Shown in pieces: positions 6,756 to 7,357 of a stretch of 7,357 nt of DNA. The stretch is from Actinomycetota bacterium (GTDB lineage Bacteria > Actinomycetota > Acidimicrobiia > IMCC26256 > BP-133), in the NCBI GenBank assembly GCA_030838815.1, contig JAUZEX010000821.1, positions 1 to 7,357 on the forward strand, written 5' to 3'. The position numbers and the translations under genes were made by a program. The notes beneath the pieces are model-generated. The model saw nothing but the letters and a program-made list of their open reading frames with translations. It was not told where the DNA came from and did no database searches. Each line of letters starts with the position of its first letter. Position 1 is the first letter of the stretch.

Positions 6756-6907
6756 CCCGGCCCACGGCCAAGGAGCCCGGAGCCATCTGTCCATGGTGCC
6801 AAGGCCGGGACGTGGAGCTCGTCTCGGCGTTCGGGCCGACGCTCATGAGCAGCCTCTACCGCTGCCGGACCTGCAAGCAGGACTTCGAAGCCGTCCGCTG
6901 GCAGTAG
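6752..6907 (+). CDS. Stand-alone PaaD C-terminal zinc-ribbon protein (51 aa)
   Basis: A 51-aa gene from a GTG that overlaps the PaaC-like stop (GTGA), ending at TAG 6905-6907. Its two CxxC pairs (Cys13/Cys16 and Cys38/Cys41) form a rubredoxin-like zinc ribbon. The strings AICPWCQGRDVELVSAFG (11-28), SLYRCRTCKQDFEAV (34-48) follow the C-terminal tail of textbook PaaD closely (CPRC..., LISEFGST, ALYRC..C..PF). The Cys in the classical STACKALYRC stretch is replaced (PTLMSSLYRC). In canonical PaaD this ribbon is fused to the DUF59 domain; here it is a separate gene 777 nt after the DUF59 gene ends. The purified function of the ribbon is not established; a metal-binding or docking role alongside the DUF59 protein in oxygenase maturation is inferred. 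It appears to be the last gene of the operon in this window, with no clear hairpin terminator after it. Confidence 0.88.
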   Translation: MTRPTAKEPGAICPWCQGRDVELVSAFGPTLMSSLYRCRTCKQDFEAVRWQ

Positions 6908-6952
6908 CAGGAAGGTGCGCCAGGGCCTCTACGACTGGAGCAGCCGAAGACC

Positions 6953-7238
6953 GTGGTGACCGAGCGGCGAGGCCGGGTGCCGAGCTCATCGAACGGGATG
7001 CGGACGACGCCTTGCCGGCTATCAACGTCGGGCTGTTCGAGCGCCTGGAAGAGCACCGCAGGCTCACGTCGCCGCCATCGACGGCCCTGCCCTCGGCGGA
7101 GCTGCGAGATCGCATGGCCTGCGACCTTCGGGTGGCGAGCCCCACTCACACCTACGGGTCGTCTTTGTCGTTGGCCTTCCGGCGGCGACGCGGTCGGCAA
7201 CCGGCATGGTGCCGTCGATGATGAGGCGGCGGCCCATG
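6953..7238 (+). pseudogene. Decayed enoyl-CoA hydratase (crotonase) remnant with frameshifts and an internal deletion
   Basis: No single frame is open, but crotonase landmarks appear in the right order across three frames. VVTERRGRV is in the frame of 6953; AELIERDADDALPAINVGLFERLEE (about 6979-7053) follows in the next frame, like the family LTLxRPDALNAINxxxFERLEE. HVAAIDGPALGG comes in a third frame (about 7065-7100). The frame then returns for ELRDRMACDLRVASPTHTYG (about 7099-7158), like GGGxELALACDLRVASPTxxYG. From about 7176 the third frame reads LPAATRSATGMVPSMM. Between LEE and HVAAIDGP roughly 65 codons of the normal fold, including the first oxyanion-hole segment, are missing, and the C-terminal third is not recognisable. 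The remnant cannot make an active enzyme. It is not a recent copy of the intact hydratase upstream, because the matching stretches differ (for example AAINGHCMGGGMELALACD there). Clustered sequencing errors could explain some shifts but not the deletion. Confidence 0.72.
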
Positions 7239-7357
7239 GCCCACGACGGCTTGTCCACCAGCGCCCTCGCCCATCTTGTGGAGCGATCACCCCGCGCCAC
7301 CCGCACTCGCGTGGCCGCCCTGGTGGAACGGGGACTGATCATCGAAGTCGGTCGCGG
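7236..7357 (+). CDS. Possible N-terminal winged-helix segment of a regulator (3' partial)
   Basis: From the ATG at 7236 an open frame runs off the window. The 40 visible residues read as a compact winged helix: a short lead, helix LSTSALAHLVERS (6-18), recognition-helix-like PRATRTRVAALVERGLI (19-35) and the start of a wing IEVGRG (36-41). This pattern is common in MarR/GntR-like regulators and in DNA-binding heads of larger proteins, so no family is assigned. The frame is continuous with the last part of the hydratase remnant (from about 7176), and ATGs at 7206, 7218 and 7221 are also possible starts; none has a convincing Shine-Dalgarno. It could be a regulator of the operon, an unrelated gene, or non-coding sequence that happens to look helical. 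Confidence 0.35.
   Translation, partial: MAHDGLSTSALAHLVERSPRATRTRVAALVERGLIIEVGR

Noticed and set aside
6908..6952. Possible terminator after the operon
   Set aside because: No clear GC-rich hairpin followed by a T-run could be found by eye.
6583..7221. + strand open frame of 212 codons covering the end of paaC-like and the downstream region
   Set aside because: Its first half is out of frame with the PaaC-like and zinc-ribbon genes and has no motifs; only its end contains crotonase fragments, which are better explained as a frameshifted remnant.
7064..7342. Minus-strand open frame (92 codons) near the window end
   Set aside because: No recognisable domain; it lies opposite the crotonase remnant and the winged-helix-like segment, both of which read sensibly on the + strand.
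1..7357. CRISPR arrays, tRNA genes, insertion sequences or long repeats
   Set aside because: No regularly spaced repeats, tRNA-like cloverleaf, transposase motifs or terminal inverted repeats were seen.

Overview
The window is about two-thirds G+C, and the GC-rich third codon positions and several GTG starts suggest a high-GC bacterium, most likely an actinomycete-type lineage. The sequence alone does not fix the taxon. All convincing genes are on the + strand.

Positions 1-6907 are one compact catabolic operon of nine genes. Junctions are 0-7 nt gaps or 4-nt ATGA/GTGA overlaps. Order: (1) a 5'-truncated hydantoinase B / acetone-acetophenone carboxylase-type subunit; (2) a short, divergent uroporphyrinogen decarboxylase-like (URO-D fold) protein; (3) a phenylacetate-CoA ligase (PaaK)-type adenylating enzyme; (4) an enoyl-CoA hydratase/isomerase with both catalytic glutamates; (5-9) a remodelled phenylacetyl-CoA epoxidase-type diiron oxygenase set: PaaA-like, a PaaD-like DUF59 protein, a short PaaB-like protein, a PaaC-like protein, and a 51-aa protein that is the zinc-ribbon tail of PaaD encoded alone.

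The oxygenase set differs from the classical paaABCDE layout. PaaD is split into two genes flanking paaB-paaC. The PaaC-like subunit carries two ExxH motifs that textbook PaaC lacks, so it may hold its own diiron site. PaaB is about a quarter shorter than usual. No PaaE-type reductase is in the window.

A working model is that a substrate is carboxylated or activated by the hydantoinase-type enzyme, thioesterified by the PaaK-like ligase, oxygenated as a CoA ester by the Paa-like complex and processed by the hydratase. The true substrate is unknown; the context argues against plain phenylacetate catabolism.

Positions about 6953-7238 hold a decayed enoyl-CoA hydratase remnant, recognisable only by switching between three reading frames and with its centre deleted. 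The last ~120 bases encode what looks like the N-terminal winged-helix segment of a regulator that runs off the window.
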